A stretch of DNA of 64,000 nt. It comes from Niastella caeni (GTDB lineage Bacteria; Bacteroidota; Bacteroidia; Chitinophagales; Chitinophagaceae). The notes under the pieces were generated by a model that was given only the letters and a program-made list of their open reading frames with translations, searched no databases and was not told the DNA's origin. Every line of letters begins with the position of its first letter. The stretch's first letter is position 1. This document shows, one piece after another, positions 26,352 to 35,827 of the stretch. The stretch lies in NCBI RefSeq assembly GCF_004834005.1, contig NZ_STFF01000010.1:1-64000 (forward strand), read 5' to 3'. The translations under genes and the position numbers were made by a program.

Positions 26352-26720
26352 TTATTTATGGATTAGTTTGTCTGCTCTTTGCTGAAATTCATAGGCTTCC
26401 ATGTGGAAGAAATATTCCTGGATAGATTCCTCATCCATTTTATGATATTTACAAATGTCCTTAACAGTAATAACGTTAAGGGCGGGCCTTTTATATTCCT
26501 GTTGTATTGTTCTGATCAGTTTAAGGGCAGTGGTGCGATGGATGCGAAACATATGCGCCAGCTCATCTATGGTAACTGTTTTATGCGGCTGGAATATGTC
26601 TAGCTCGTAAAAGTAACAGAATACATCAGGCACCGTTTTGTCGCCGAGACCGAGATAGTTAACAGCGCGGGAAACCTTGATAGCGTAAGCGGGTTTCTTT
26701 TTCTTGTTGAACCTGGACAT
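26352..26720 (-). CDS. Small helix-turn-helix-like protein, function unknown
   Basis: The 122-residue product begins MSRFNKKKKPAYAIKVSRAV. The central part (TVTIDELAHMFRIHRTTALK, about residues 61-80) has the spacing of a helix-turn-helix. A second helical motif follows (VITVKDICKYHKMDEESIQ, about residues 92-110). The same two-part pattern occurs at the C-terminus of the 186-residue protein downstream, so the genes are probably paralogous. A DNA-binding or regulatory role is inferred. It is the first gene of the minus-strand run ending at 25535. Confidence 0.6.
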   Translation of the reverse strand: MSRFNKKKKPAYAIKVSRAVNYLGLGDKTVPDVFCYFYELDIFQPHKTVTIDELAHMFRIHRTTALKLIRTIQQEYKRPALNVITVKDICKYHKMDEESIQEYFFHMEAYEFQQRADKLIHK

Positions 26721-26948
26721 ATGATTAGTTTAAGGGTCTTTTCCATTGCATATACGTTGGAAAAGATGATCAGGTTATAAAAGATAGGAGCAAGGTTATA
26801 ACCTACTAATCAAAACCGGAAAGTGAAAGGTGGTGTTCATGGGGTGGTATAACGGGTAGCAATAGGATTGCAAGATATGTTTTTAGGCGAAAGTTGAAAA
26901 TAGTTAAATAAAAGTTTTGGCTGACCGTTAAGGTTTGAAGAGAATTTT

Positions 26949-27014
26949 TTGATTTAAATCAATTGGTAATAAGTAAAAGCTGACTTGAGTTTAAATCAAG
27001 GGTGCATATATTTG
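26949..27014 (+). promoter_or_regulatory. Promoter with two palindromic operator-like sites
   Basis: A TTG at 26985-26987 and TATATTTG at 27007-27014 are separated by 19 bp, the layout of the Bacteroidota consensus promoter. A perfect palindrome TTGATTTAAATCAA (26949-26962) and an imperfect copy CTTGAGTTTAAATCAAG (26984-27000) are about 36 bp apart centre to centre, the second overlapping the -33 element. This suggests repression or activation by a dimeric regulator. The promoter points into the 52-codon gene at 27019. Confidence 0.6.
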
Positions 27015-27018
27015 TGTA

Positions 27019-27177
27019 ATGAAGCAAACAGAAAATAAATCAACAGAATTCGTCAAGGTCTCGAAGGCGGGGCTTATAGCTTTGATTGCTTCACAAATAA
27101 AAGGGAAAATCCTTTTCCCCAAAAAAATGGAAGAGGCAAAAAAAATGCTTGACCATGCCCGTTTTGTAAAAAAGTAA
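27019..27177 (+). CDS. Small 52-residue basic protein, function unknown
   Basis: ATG at 27019 opens 52 codons (MKQTENKSTEFVKVSK, then GLIALIASQIKGK, ending DHARFVKK) and a TAA stop at 27175-27177. It is Lys-rich with an amphipathic or hydrophobic middle segment. Evidence for being real is the good promoter and palindromic sites just upstream. The -7 box ends only 4 nt before the ATG, so the transcript would be nearly leaderless, or the true start of transcription lies elsewhere. No family is recognised. Confidence 0.45.
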   Translation: MKQTENKSTEFVKVSKAGLIALIASQIKGKILFPKKMEEAKKMLDHARFVKK

Positions 27178-27926
27178 AAGACTTATTACTGATAAATTAT
27201 CTGGCGCTCTATTGGGTGCCTTTTTTATTATTGGGAGTTTCAGGTACCCGCCCTCTGCATTTAAGAAGTTACTAAATTCACTGAGACGTTTTTTCATCTC
27301 CAAGAAACGTTTATGTATTTCCCCACTCGCTACTAGCTACTCACTACTAGCTGTTCTTCTAACTATTCGCTTGCCCCTAACCACTAGCTTTTCCACTTTC
27401 CCTTTAGTTAATTCTACATACTTTTTGTTTAAATAGTATACAATTGCTCTGATCCCGACCTTAAAGTCTTCTATCCCTTTTAGTTATCTTTTGCACAAAA
27501 CCCGCAAATGATGGCTAAATTTTGCATTTTTGACAGCAATCAAGTATTTTGAGTGCTGGTATGAGTAGTGTTATACTCACCTCGTATTGTGTTTTTTACC
27601 TTATCTCCTTGTCCGAAAATCCCAAACGCATTTTCAAGCATCATAATATCTTCCCCTGATCGGTTCCTGCCTGCCGGCGAATGCTGTGCAGGGTAGGCGA
27701 AGTGCAGGGTGAAGCCCGAACACAAAGGCTCTGGGCGTTCTGCCGATGCGGAACGCAAAAAGTAAGTTGTACAACCATTGAGATTCCCGAACCAAACGCA
27801 ACTTACTTATGATAACAACCTCCCGCTTTAAAAACGGGGATGGTTGTAAGAGCCGTTTTGTGCAGACCCACCAACAGATTGTGAGATAAACAGAGATATG
27901 AAACAACACAATCAACGGCGTTCCCG
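27178..27926. other. Long intergenic region with repeats, upstream of the sigma factor
   Basis: About 750 bp without a convincing gene. It contains a period-7-like array (CTCGCTACTAGCTACTCACT and similar, about 27325-27395) and a hairpin GCGTTC-N10-GAACGC at 27735-27756. A GC-rich stretch at about 27660-27760 (CCTGCCGGCGAATGCTGTGC and GCAGGGTAGGCGAAGTGCAG) is unlike the surrounding sequence and may be a dispersed repeat. The promoter of the ECF sigma gene should lie at its right end. Confidence 0.5.
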
Positions 27927-28517
27927 ATGAAGCAACTGACTGATGAACTGCTTAACGAATTTAGCCAGGGCAGCCCGCATGCATTTCAAACTATATTCGA
28001 TAGTTTCAGGATGCGTATTTTTTATTTTGTAAAGAAACTCATTGATGATCGCCTTATTGCAGAAGAAATTACATCCGACACATTTGTAAAACTGTATCGC
28101 TTACATGACCGGTTCAATACACTTAATAATATACAGGCCTTCCTATTTATTACTGCAAGAAATGCTTCGCTAGATTATTTAAAATACCGGCAACGGCAAC
28201 GACTGAACCTGGCTGAGTTGCAGGCGCATGAAGAACAGGAGATCGACTTTCCGCTGTTTGCCGAAACCAATATTCAGGCAGATGTACTACAATTTATATA
28301 TGAAGAAATAGAGAAGTTACCCCAGCGTAGCAAGACTATTTTTAAGCTGTTTTATATAGAAGGGGTGCCGGTACGCGACATCGCCAACATGATGAAGATC
28401 AGTCCGCAGACCGTGGCCAACCAAAAGCACACCGCCCTTAAATTATTGCGAATGAAAGTGTTGGACAGGCCCGGCTTGTTGTTGTGGCTGTTGTTTTTAG
28501 CAGGGGAGAAGCGTTGA
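27927..28517 (+). CDS. ECF RNA polymerase sigma factor (FecI-like)
   Basis: The 196-residue protein has sigma region 2 (FQTIFDSFRMRIFYFVKKLI to about residue 90, with EEITSDTFVKLY) and region 4 (LPQRSKTIFKLFYIEGVPV, then DIANMMKISPQTVANQK). It belongs to the Bacteroidetes sigma-70 family that pairs with FecR-type anti-sigma factors and STN-containing SusC receptors, both encoded directly downstream. It probably activates the downstream susCD operon when the receptor signals. The C-terminus (LLLWLLFLAGEKR) is hydrophobic but short. Confidence 0.95.
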   Translation: MKQLTDELLNEFSQGSPHAFQTIFDSFRMRIFYFVKKLIDDRLIAEEITSDTFVKLYRLHDRFNTLNNIQAFLFITARNASLDYLKYRQRQRLNLAELQAHEEQEIDFPLFAETNIQADVLQFIYEEIEKLPQRSKTIFKLFYIEGVPVRDIANMMKISPQTVANQKHTALKLLRMKVLDRPGLLLWLLFLAGEKR

Positions 28518-28699
28518 ATAAAAGAAAGTAAGATCCCAGTATAATTTTTTTGTTAATTCTTTGGTATAAGTGATTGTTCATGTCGTTTCAATATATATGT
28601 GTACCCGGTTAAACAGACACGATGTATGTCCGGGCCAGCGAATCGGAGCGCCAGAAATGTCAGCGGTGCCCTTTATCATTAATTAATGCCATTAACCTG

Positions 28700-29980
28700 A
28701 TGCCTCAAGAAAGCCACATAACCCGGTTAATAATAAAACATCTGCAGGAAACGATCACGGCAGATGAAACGCTCGACCTGCAGCAATGGATTGCGGAAGA
28801 TGAGCAGAACCGGAGACAGTTTGAAGCGTTGACCACGAATGAAACGTTGCGGAATGAGTTGCTGGCATATAGTGAAAGCGAGCAACGAATTAAAGCGCAG
28901 GTATATGCGCAGTTACCGGAAGTGCAGAACGTGCTTAATGCGCCACCCAAAAGGATCTGGATGCGATATGCATCCGTAGCTGCGGCGATCCTGGTGCTTG
29001 TGGTTACCAGTATCTGGTATTGGTTACCGAAGGAAGCCGCAAAAACAACTACAACAACAGAACAAACGCCGGTGGCCGCCAATATCCCGGCCGGTGGAAA
29101 CAAAGCTACATTGACGTTAGCAGATGGAACAGTGATAGATCTGGATAAAGCAGCGAATGGAGAGATTGCAAAACAAGGTAAATCATCGGTGACTAAAAGA
29201 GAAGACGGGCAACTGGAGTATCAATCGGTCCCGAAAGCTTTCGGGAGCAATCGTGAATCGTCAATTACGTATAATGTTTTAAGTACCCCAAGAGGCGGAC
29301 AGTACCAATTATTATTACCCGATGGAAGTAAGGTTTGGTTGAATGCCGCTTCGAGTATTAAGTATCCGACGGCGTTTAGTGGAAGTGAGCGAAGGGTAGA
29401 AGTAACCGGCGAAACCTATTTTGAAATAACGAAAAACCCTGGTAAGCCATTTAAGGTAAATATACTTCCCTCTGCTGAGGGAGGCGGCCGTGGGGGAGAA
29501 ATACTTGTTACGGGAACAAGTTTTAATGTAAATGCATACGGAGATGAGCAGCCTATTGTGGCCACGTTATTAGAAGGGAAAATAACAATCTCGGAAATTG
29601 CGATAATGGGAACGCAATCGGGTGGCTCAGCAGTGAATAACCACAAACCTCAAACCACAAACCACAAACAATTGCTTCCTGGTGAAGAAGCCCAAATAAA
29701 AGACAAAGCAGGCATTGTGATCAGAAAGAATGTAGATACGGAATCTGCTGTTGCCTGGATGAAAGGCTTCTTTGATTTTCACAATGCCGGCATAAAGACG
29801 GTGATGAAACAAGTGAGCCGTTGGTATAACGTAGATGTTCAGTATACAGGAGCCGTACCGGCACAGACCTTTGAAGGTTCGTTAGACCGGAACATACCCT
29901 TGAATGAATTGCTTGCCTCGCTACAACAAATGGGAACAACAAAATTCCAGATAGAAGGAAGGACCATCAAAGTAAAATAG
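28700..29980 (+). CDS. FecR-type anti-sigma factor with in-frame repeat insertions
   Basis: From the ATG at 28700 the product is 426 residues; a frame from 28622 adds 26 residues without FecR similarity. The N-terminal cytoplasmic anti-sigma part (residues 1-85), one membrane helix (about 89-109), the FecR domain (STPRGGQYQLLLPDGSKVWL, ETYFEITKNPGKPF, VTGTSFNVNAYGDE) and a C-terminal STN-like DUF4974 domain (KQVSRWYNVDVQYTG..TFEGSLDRN) are clear. Three stretches look inserted: a perfect palindrome TCCCGAAAGCTTTCGGGA (29229-29246), a small hairpin CCCTCTGCTGAGGG (29468-29481) and four AACCACA-type heptamers (29639-29666). All keep the frame. It controls the upstream sigma factor. Confidence 0.93.
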   Translation: MPQESHITRLIIKHLQETITADETLDLQQWIAEDEQNRRQFEALTTNETLRNELLAYSESEQRIKAQVYAQLPEVQNVLNAPPKRIWMRYASVAAAILVLVVTSIWYWLPKEAAKTTTTTEQTPVAANIPAGGNKATLTLADGTVIDLDKAANGEIAKQGKSSVTKREDGQLEYQSVPKAFGSNRESSITYNVLSTPRGGQYQLLLPDGSKVWLNAASSIKYPTAFSGSERRVEVTGETYFEITKNPGKPFKVNILPSAEGGGRGGEILVTGTSFNVNAYGDEQPIVATLLEGKITISEIAIMGTQSGGSAVNNHKPQTTNHKQLLPGEEAQIKDKAGIVIRKNVDTESAVAWMKGFFDFHNAGIKTVMKQVSRWYNVDVQYTGAVPAQTFEGSLDRNIPLNELLASLQQMGTTKFQIEGRTIKVK

Positions 29981-30283
29981 ATAAGACTATTGAAATAAAT
30001 CTTGCCTATGCTATCCCGACCGGGATACTACGTTGTTTGCCTGCGCTAATCAACCATAGATCATTAAACCCTTACAAACTATAATATAGGAACCTCTTCC
30101 AGGTTAACCGGCTTCATGCTGTCTGTAATGTAATGGTATATCATTATTAGGAAGCGGGCCAAGGGTTGGAAACTGAGACTTTACAGAAATAACCGGATTC
30201 TGATTGCGGCAGAACCCGGTTGTTAGGAGGTTAACTTTTTAAATGCGCGAAACATTTTTATTAACCAACAACTGACCAAAGGT
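29981..30283. other. Intergenic region between FecR and SusC genes
   Basis: The 303-bp gap includes an imperfect stem formed by AACCGG (about 30190) and CCGGTT (about 30215), and the palindrome TATCCCGACCGGGATA near 30012. It probably holds the promoter recognised by the ECF sigma factor. No gene is seen. Confidence 0.45.
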
Positions 30284-33200
30284 ATGAAATTAACTGCTAA
30301 TCCGGCTTCAGGGTCTTCGACTGCTCAAAAGCGGGTTCGAAGCTTTGGGGCACAACTACTGCGCGTTATGAAGTTAACCACTATCATAATTCTAGCTGCC
30401 TGTTTGCACACCAGTGCGAATGGGATCGCCCAGCAAACGGTAACGTTCTCCGGCAGGGAGGTGAGCCTGGAGAATGTATTTACGGCGATAAAGAAGCAAA
30501 CGAACTACCGGTTCTTTTTTAATACCGACATGCTACAGCGTGCCACCAAAATATCAATTGAGGTAAAGAATGCGTCCATCGATCAGGTGATGAACCTGGT
30601 GCTCAAAGATCAGCCATTGACCTTTGCTATCAAGGGCCGCACCATCTTCATTATGAAGAAGCCCGAAGAAGAAAAAAAGACCAGTCAGAATGTGGATATG
30701 ACCGGCGACCCGGTGACGGTGAGTGGAAAGGTGACGGATGACCAGGGACAACCCCTCGTTGGCGCAAATGTGAAAGTAAAAGGTAGTAACACGGGTGTTA
30801 CTACCGACAACCAGGGCCGCTTTACATTAACCAACGTTGACCCCAATGCGACGTTGGAAATTTCATTCGTTGGCCATGAAACACAACTCCTTTCGGTGAA
30901 AGGGAAAACTTTGTTTACGGTAGCGTTGGGGCAGAAAATTAGCACTTTAGATGAAACAATTGTGATTGCTTATGGAACTACATCTCGACGATTTACAACA
31001 GGTAATGTAGCTACAGTAAAATCTATTGATATAGAAAAACAACCGGTGCAAAACCCTTTGTTAGCGTTGCAAGGAAGGATTCCGGGATTATTTATAACGC
31101 AAGAAACTGGTGTCCCAGGAGGGGCCGTAACTGTTAGGGTGCAAGGTAGAAATAGTATAGTAAGTCGTAATTCACCGTTATATGTTGTTGATGGAGTTCC
31201 TTTTTTTTCACAATTGCCTGTTATGGGTAATGATGTTGTGCTTGGAAATTCACCTGATGGGTTAGGGGCGAGTCCATTGTCATTTATTAACCCTTCTGAT
31301 ATTGAAAGTATTGATGTTTTAAAAGATGCTGATGCAACAGCTATTTACGGATCAAGAGCTGCAAATGGTGCTATTCTGATTACTACTAAGAAAGGTAAAG
31401 TAGGTAAAACGAAATCAACATTTAATGTTCAGCATGGATTTGGTAAAGTGACTAGACTTAATGAAATGTTAGATAGAAGACAATATCTTGACATGCGTTA
31501 TGAAGCTATTAGAAATGACGGGATTGATTTAAATAAAATATTACGGACAAATGCTCGTTATTATGATTTAAAAGTGTGGGATACGACAAGATATACTGAT
31601 TGGCAAAAATTACTAATTGGCGGGACTTCAAATTACACAAATGTAAGTGTTGGCATTTCAGGAGGAACAGAATCTGTTCAATTTCTTATTGGCTCCACTT
31701 ATAACAAGTCAACTACAGTGTTTCCAGGTGGGTTTTCTGATCAACGATTATCTACTCATTTTAATATAAAAAGCACATCAGCTAATAAAAAATTTCATCT
31801 TGAATTTACTGGTAACTATATGTATGATGATAACCGATTGCCAAGTACAGATATGACATCTTCCGCAAATACTTTGGAACCGGTTGCGCCAAACGTTTAC
31901 AAGGATGATGGGACATTAAATTGGGCGCCAGATTCTTTGGGGTCTTCAACATGGGATAATCCATTCGTTAGTATAGTTTACCGCAATTTTTATGCTAAAA
32001 CAAATAACCTTATTAGTAACTTAGGGTTAAATTATGAACTAATCGACGGCCTTTTCCTTAAAGCAAGTATAGGATACAATTCATTGCAAGTAAATAATTT
32101 TTCTGGTACTCCATTAATGTCAATAATGCCAGAACGAAGAGTCAATTCGGTTAGTAGTGCAACATATGGTAATTCAACCAATAACACTTGGATAGTTGAA
32201 CCTCAAATTCTTTACAATAGAACTTTAGGCAGAGCAAAACTTGAAGGAATAATTGGGTCAACTATACAGCAATCAAAATCGACAGGGAGAGTATTGAACG
32301 GGCAGAACTATCCCAATGATGAAGTATTACAAGACTTCAAAGCAGCATTAACACTCCAAGCAGGACCTTCAACTGTATCGCAATACAAGTATAATGCACT
32401 GTTTGGTAATGTCAACTTTAAATGGGATGAAAAATACATTATAAATATGGTTGCCAGAAGGGATGGTAGTTCACGCTTTGGCATTAATAACAGATTCCAA
32501 ACTTTTGGGAGTATAGGGGCTGCTTGGATTTTTGGAAGTGAGAAATTTATTGAAAAGACCTTTCCTTTTTTAAGCTTTGGTAAAATTAAGGGTAGCTACG
32601 GAACAACTGGAAATGATGGAATTGGCGATTATTCCTATTTAAGTCTTTATAGTTATCTTACTTCAGGCATACCATATCAAAATTCGGCTTCATTAAATTC
32701 TGGAAATCTTTCTAATCCCTACGTGCAATGGGAGGAGACCCGAAAATTTTCATTGGGAATTGATTTGGGATTTTTAAACGATAGAATTTTAATTAATGCT
32801 GCATTTGCTAAAAATAGATCTTCCAATCAATTGCTAGAATATAACTTACCTATTATTACTGGCCGATCCTCAATAATTGAGAATTTCCCAGCAACTATTC
32901 AAAACATAAACTGGGAGTTTTCTCTTAATAGCACAAATATTAAAACTGCAGCAGTAAAATGGACTTCTGCCTTTAATTTAACTATTCCACGCAATAAGGT
33001 GGCTTCTTTTCCTGGAATAGAAAATACTACTTATGCTTCAGGCTCTGCTGGAGTAATTATTGGAGAGCCTTTAGGGATAGTTAAGAGATATTTATTCAAT
33101 GGAGTTGATCCTTTAACTGGTAATTATCTTTTTATTAATAATAACGGAGATATTACAGCGTCTCCAACTTCCGCAGATAGAATTTCTTTAAAGTCAAATG

Positions 33201-33703
33201 CTCCAAAATTTTATGGCGGATTAGAGAATATAATTAATATTAAAAACTTTGAAATTAGTTTTTTATTTCAATTTGTAAAACAGGAAGCTCGGAATGCTTT
33301 TTATAGTAATGGTATATCAGCTTATGGGCCTGGTGTATTTGTATCTGGGTATAGTAATCAACCTATTACTGTCCTTGATAGATGGCAAAAATCTGGCGAT
33401 GAGGTAACTGTAGCGAAGTTTAAATCTAGTTTAACTGCTAATTCAGTGTCGCTTGCATATGTACAAGGAAGTACTGCTGGATTTACTGATGCATCATTTG
33501 TTCGGCTCAAAAATATTAATCTGCTTTGGTCATTTCCAAAACAGTGGTTAAGGAAAGTCAATGTTGATAATGCGCGAATGTATTTACAGGCGCAGAATTT
33601 ACTAACAATAACCAATTTTGCCGGACAGGATCCAGAAAATATAGGTTCGGCTGTATTGCCTCCTCTTAGGTTGGTAACAGTCGGAATGTTTATCGGTTTG
33701 TAA
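30284..33703 (+). CDS. susC: SusC/RagA TonB-dependent receptor with STN signalling domain; compositionally chimeric
   Basis: The 1139-residue protein has a long leader with the signal near residues 28-50 (VMKLTTIIILAACLHTSANG). It then has an STN domain (about 55-125, FSGREVSLENVFTAIKKQTN), a carboxypeptidase-like domain (about 145-218), a plug (TTSRRFTTGNVATVKS.., DIESIDVLKDADATAIYG) and a barrel ending in FIGL. The STN domain fits the adjacent sigma/FecR pair. The codon and base composition changes abruptly near residue 219 (about 30,940): counted samples are 29/60 G+C at 30781-30840 but 15/60 at 32761-32820. Plug and barrel thus appear to come from AT-rich DNA. Confidence 0.93.
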   Translation: MKLTANPASGSSTAQKRVRSFGAQLLRVMKLTTIIILAACLHTSANGIAQQTVTFSGREVSLENVFTAIKKQTNYRFFFNTDMLQRATKISIEVKNASIDQVMNLVLKDQPLTFAIKGRTIFIMKKPEEEKKTSQNVDMTGDPVTVSGKVTDDQGQPLVGANVKVKGSNTGVTTDNQGRFTLTNVDPNATLEISFVGHETQLLSVKGKTLFTVALGQKISTLDETIVIAYGTTSRRFTTGNVATVKSIDIEKQPVQNPLLALQGRIPGLFITQETGVPGGAVTVRVQGRNSIVSRNSPLYVVDGVPFFSQLPVMGNDVVLGNSPDGLGASPLSFINPSDIESIDVLKDADATAIYGSRAANGAILITTKKGKVGKTKSTFNVQHGFGKVTRLNEMLDRRQYLDMRYEAIRNDGIDLNKILRTNARYYDLKVWDTTRYTDWQKLLIGGTSNYTNVSVGISGGTESVQFLIGSTYNKSTTVFPGGFSDQRLSTHFNIKSTSANKKFHLEFTGNYMYDDNRLPSTDMTSSANTLEPVAPNVYKDDGTLNWAPDSLGSSTWDNPFVSIVYRNFYAKTNNLISNLGLNYELIDGLFLKASIGYNSLQVNNFSGTPLMSIMPERRVNSVSSATYGNSTNNTWIVEPQILYNRTLGRAKLEGIIGSTIQQSKSTGRVLNGQNYPNDEVLQDFKAALTLQAGPSTVSQYKYNALFGNVNFKWDEKYIINMVARRDGSSRFGINNRFQTFGSIGAAWIFGSEKFIEKTFPFLSFGKIKGSYGTTGNDGIGDYSYLSLYSYLTSGIPYQNSASLNSGNLSNPYVQWEETRKFSLGIDLGFLNDRILINAAFAKNRSSNQLLEYNLPIITGRSSIIENFPATIQNINWEFSLNSTNIKTAAVKWTSAFNLTIPRNKVASFPGIENTTYASGSAGVIIGEPLGIVKRYLFNGVDPLTGNYLFINNNGDITASPTSADRISLKSNAPKFYGGLENIINIKNFEISFLFQFVKQEARNAFYSNGISAYGPGVFVSGYSNQPITVLDRWQKSGDEVTVAKFKSSLTANSVSLAYVQGSTAGFTDASFVRLKNINLLWSFPKQWLRKVNVDNARMYLQAQNLLTITNFAGQDPENIGSAVLPPLRLVTVGMFIGL

Positions 33704-33734
33704 AAAGAGATTTATTACTAGGAAAAAAATACTT

Positions 33735-35261
33735 ATGCGCAGATATATTACAATGCTTCAATCAAATACCAATATGACAAGATTGTTGATGATGGTCTTG
33801 TTTGGTTGCCTTGCAGTTTTCGAAACGGGTTGTAAAAAGCTTGTTGAAATTGATGCACCTGTAACAAGTGTTAATGAGGAAAATGTTTATAAAAGCGACA
33901 AAGAAGCAACGGCTGTTTTAACTGGTTTATATAGAGGTATAGGGGCTAGTGGTTCAATTTTCACCGGGAAAACTGGAATTTCTCTACTTTCAGGTTTGTC
34001 TGCGGATGAATTATCGCTTTTTAGTGGGTCAACAGATAATACGTTGTTAGCATATTACAAAAATAAGTTGAATGGACTTGATGTTAATCAGCAGGGCGCA
34101 CAAGCATGGGAGGCATTGTACACCAGGATTTATACATGTAATGCTGCCATCAAAGGAATAAGTGAATCAAATACAATTACCGAAAGGACAAAGCAACAAT
34201 TGTTGGGAGAGGCAAAATTTTTGAGAGCTTTTTTTTATTTCTATTTGGTTAATTTATTCGGTGATATCCCTATGGTTTTAACCACTGATTATAAGGTAAA
34301 TTCTTTATTATCCCGGTCATCAAAAAATGAAATATATGATCAAATTATAGTGGATTTAGGTGAGGCTGAATCAACTTTGAGTGATGATTTTTGGGATGCA
34401 AATTTACAGCCTTATACAGGTGTAAAAGAAAGGGTGAGACCTACAAAATGGGCTGCTGCAGCTTTGTTGGCAAGGGTTTATTTATTTAAAGGAGATTATA
34501 ATAATGCAGAAAGTAAAGCTACGTCCGTTATAAACAATACTAGTTATTTTTCTTTACAAAGTTTAAAAAATGTATTTCTTAAGAATAGCCAGGAAGCTAT
34601 TTGGCAAGTGCAACCAACACGATTGTACTATAACACTGAGGACGCAATTGCATTTGTGATTCCTTCAACTGGGTTTAGTACCAATTCTCCAGTCTATTTG
34701 CCACTGCAGTTACTAAATGAGTTTGAACAGGGGGATGAAAGAGTAAAAATTGGGAATTGGGTATCAAAAACTAATTTAGCTGGAACGGATTACTATTACC
34801 CCTCTAAGTACAAAGTAAATACTCAAAATACAGCTGTGGTTCTACCTTCCAATTTAACAGAATACCTTATGGTACTTCGTCTTGCTGAACAGTACTTAAT
34901 ACGAGCAGAGGCAAGGGCAAAGTTAAATAATATTCAAGGGGCAGTGAGTGATATTAATGTTGTTCGGAAAAGAGCAAGATCCAATCCTTCAGTGGCTTTG
35001 CCAAATCCTTTACCTGATTTATCAACATCCTTATCTCAAGCAGAAGTGGTGAAAGCTGTTATGCATGAAAGACAAGTAGAATTGTTCACGGAGTTTGGTC
35101 ATCGTTGGCTAGATTTAAAAAGGTCAAATTCGATTGACGAAGTAATGGGAAAGGTGACGCTCTTAAAAGGGACTAATTGGGAGTCATATCAACAATTGTA
35201 TCCTCTTCCATTTTCAGATTTGCAAAGAAATCAAAATCTCACTCAAAATCCGGGGTATTGA
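33735..35261 (+). CDS. susD: SusD/RagB-family lipoprotein
   Basis: The 508-residue protein has a lipoprotein signal (LFGCLAVFETGCKK, Cys in ETGC). Starts at 33735, 33753 and 33774 are possible; the last gives the most standard signal. SusD blocks are evident: EENVYKSDKEATAVLTGLY, LLGEAKFLRAFFYFYLVNLF, EYLMVLRLAEQYLIRAEA and MHERQVELFTEFGHRWLDL. It follows the SusC gene by 31 bp and is as AT-rich as the SusC barrel, so both were probably acquired together. It binds the substrate at the mouth of the receptor; peptide or glycan cannot be decided from the sequence. Confidence 0.94.
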   Translation: MRRYITMLQSNTNMTRLLMMVLFGCLAVFETGCKKLVEIDAPVTSVNEENVYKSDKEATAVLTGLYRGIGASGSIFTGKTGISLLSGLSADELSLFSGSTDNTLLAYYKNKLNGLDVNQQGAQAWEALYTRIYTCNAAIKGISESNTITERTKQQLLGEAKFLRAFFYFYLVNLFGDIPMVLTTDYKVNSLLSRSSKNEIYDQIIVDLGEAESTLSDDFWDANLQPYTGVKERVRPTKWAAAALLARVYLFKGDYNNAESKATSVINNTSYFSLQSLKNVFLKNSQEAIWQVQPTRLYYNTEDAIAFVIPSTGFSTNSPVYLPLQLLNEFEQGDERVKIGNWVSKTNLAGTDYYYPSKYKVNTQNTAVVLPSNLTEYLMVLRLAEQYLIRAEARAKLNNIQGAVSDINVVRKRARSNPSVALPNPLPDLSTSLSQAEVVKAVMHERQVELFTEFGHRWLDLKRSNSIDEVMGKVTLLKGTNWESYQQLYPLPFSDLQRNQNLTQNPGY

Positions 35262-35827
35262 TTTTAAAGTATCGAAAATTATATGAGGGTGTTACGAAGT
35301 TATAAGTATAATTAATAGCGCTTATGGCCTTTTTATTATTATGGTAGTTTGATGATTCAATCATGGTGATTTTTGTTAATGGATTAATCATCACTACCTG
35401 AGTTGGAGATAACATTTGTTTTTATGAACAATCCAGCTAGTGACTGGTGTCAATATACGAGCTTCCGTCATCGAATTGCTAACAGATGCAATAAAATGAA
35501 TTCATTGCTTGTCCATTATTACCATAATATTTAAGTAATGTGTGGAGCCCATAGTTCTTGGATTTGAAATAAAATTATCTTCAAATATAACAGACCATAT
35601 TATCTGAAATTGGTCGGATATTATAATAGTAGTCCATTTTCCTAAAATATCTGATCAAGCAGAATAATGATAAGGTAGTGATTGATTAACAGAAAATCTT
35701 TCAGTAGTTAGTAATATTGTCCTAATCTGTTTATTAATTGTTCTTTTATTAAAAGCGTGACCAAACTATAAAAAGAGCAAGGTGTTTTGATATTAATTTT
35801 TTATGGACGTTAAAATTGATGTTTTAA
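35262..35827. other. AT-rich intergenic region
   Basis: 566 bp between SusD and the thioredoxin-fold gene. I find stop codons in all frames, no clear terminator and no repeat array. It may contain a promoter for the downstream gene. Confidence 0.4.

Noticed and set aside
27540..27915. Minus-strand frames of 72 and 93 codons upstream of the sigma factor
   Set aside because: They run through a GC-rich repeat-like stretch and have no coding character or conserved motif that I can see.
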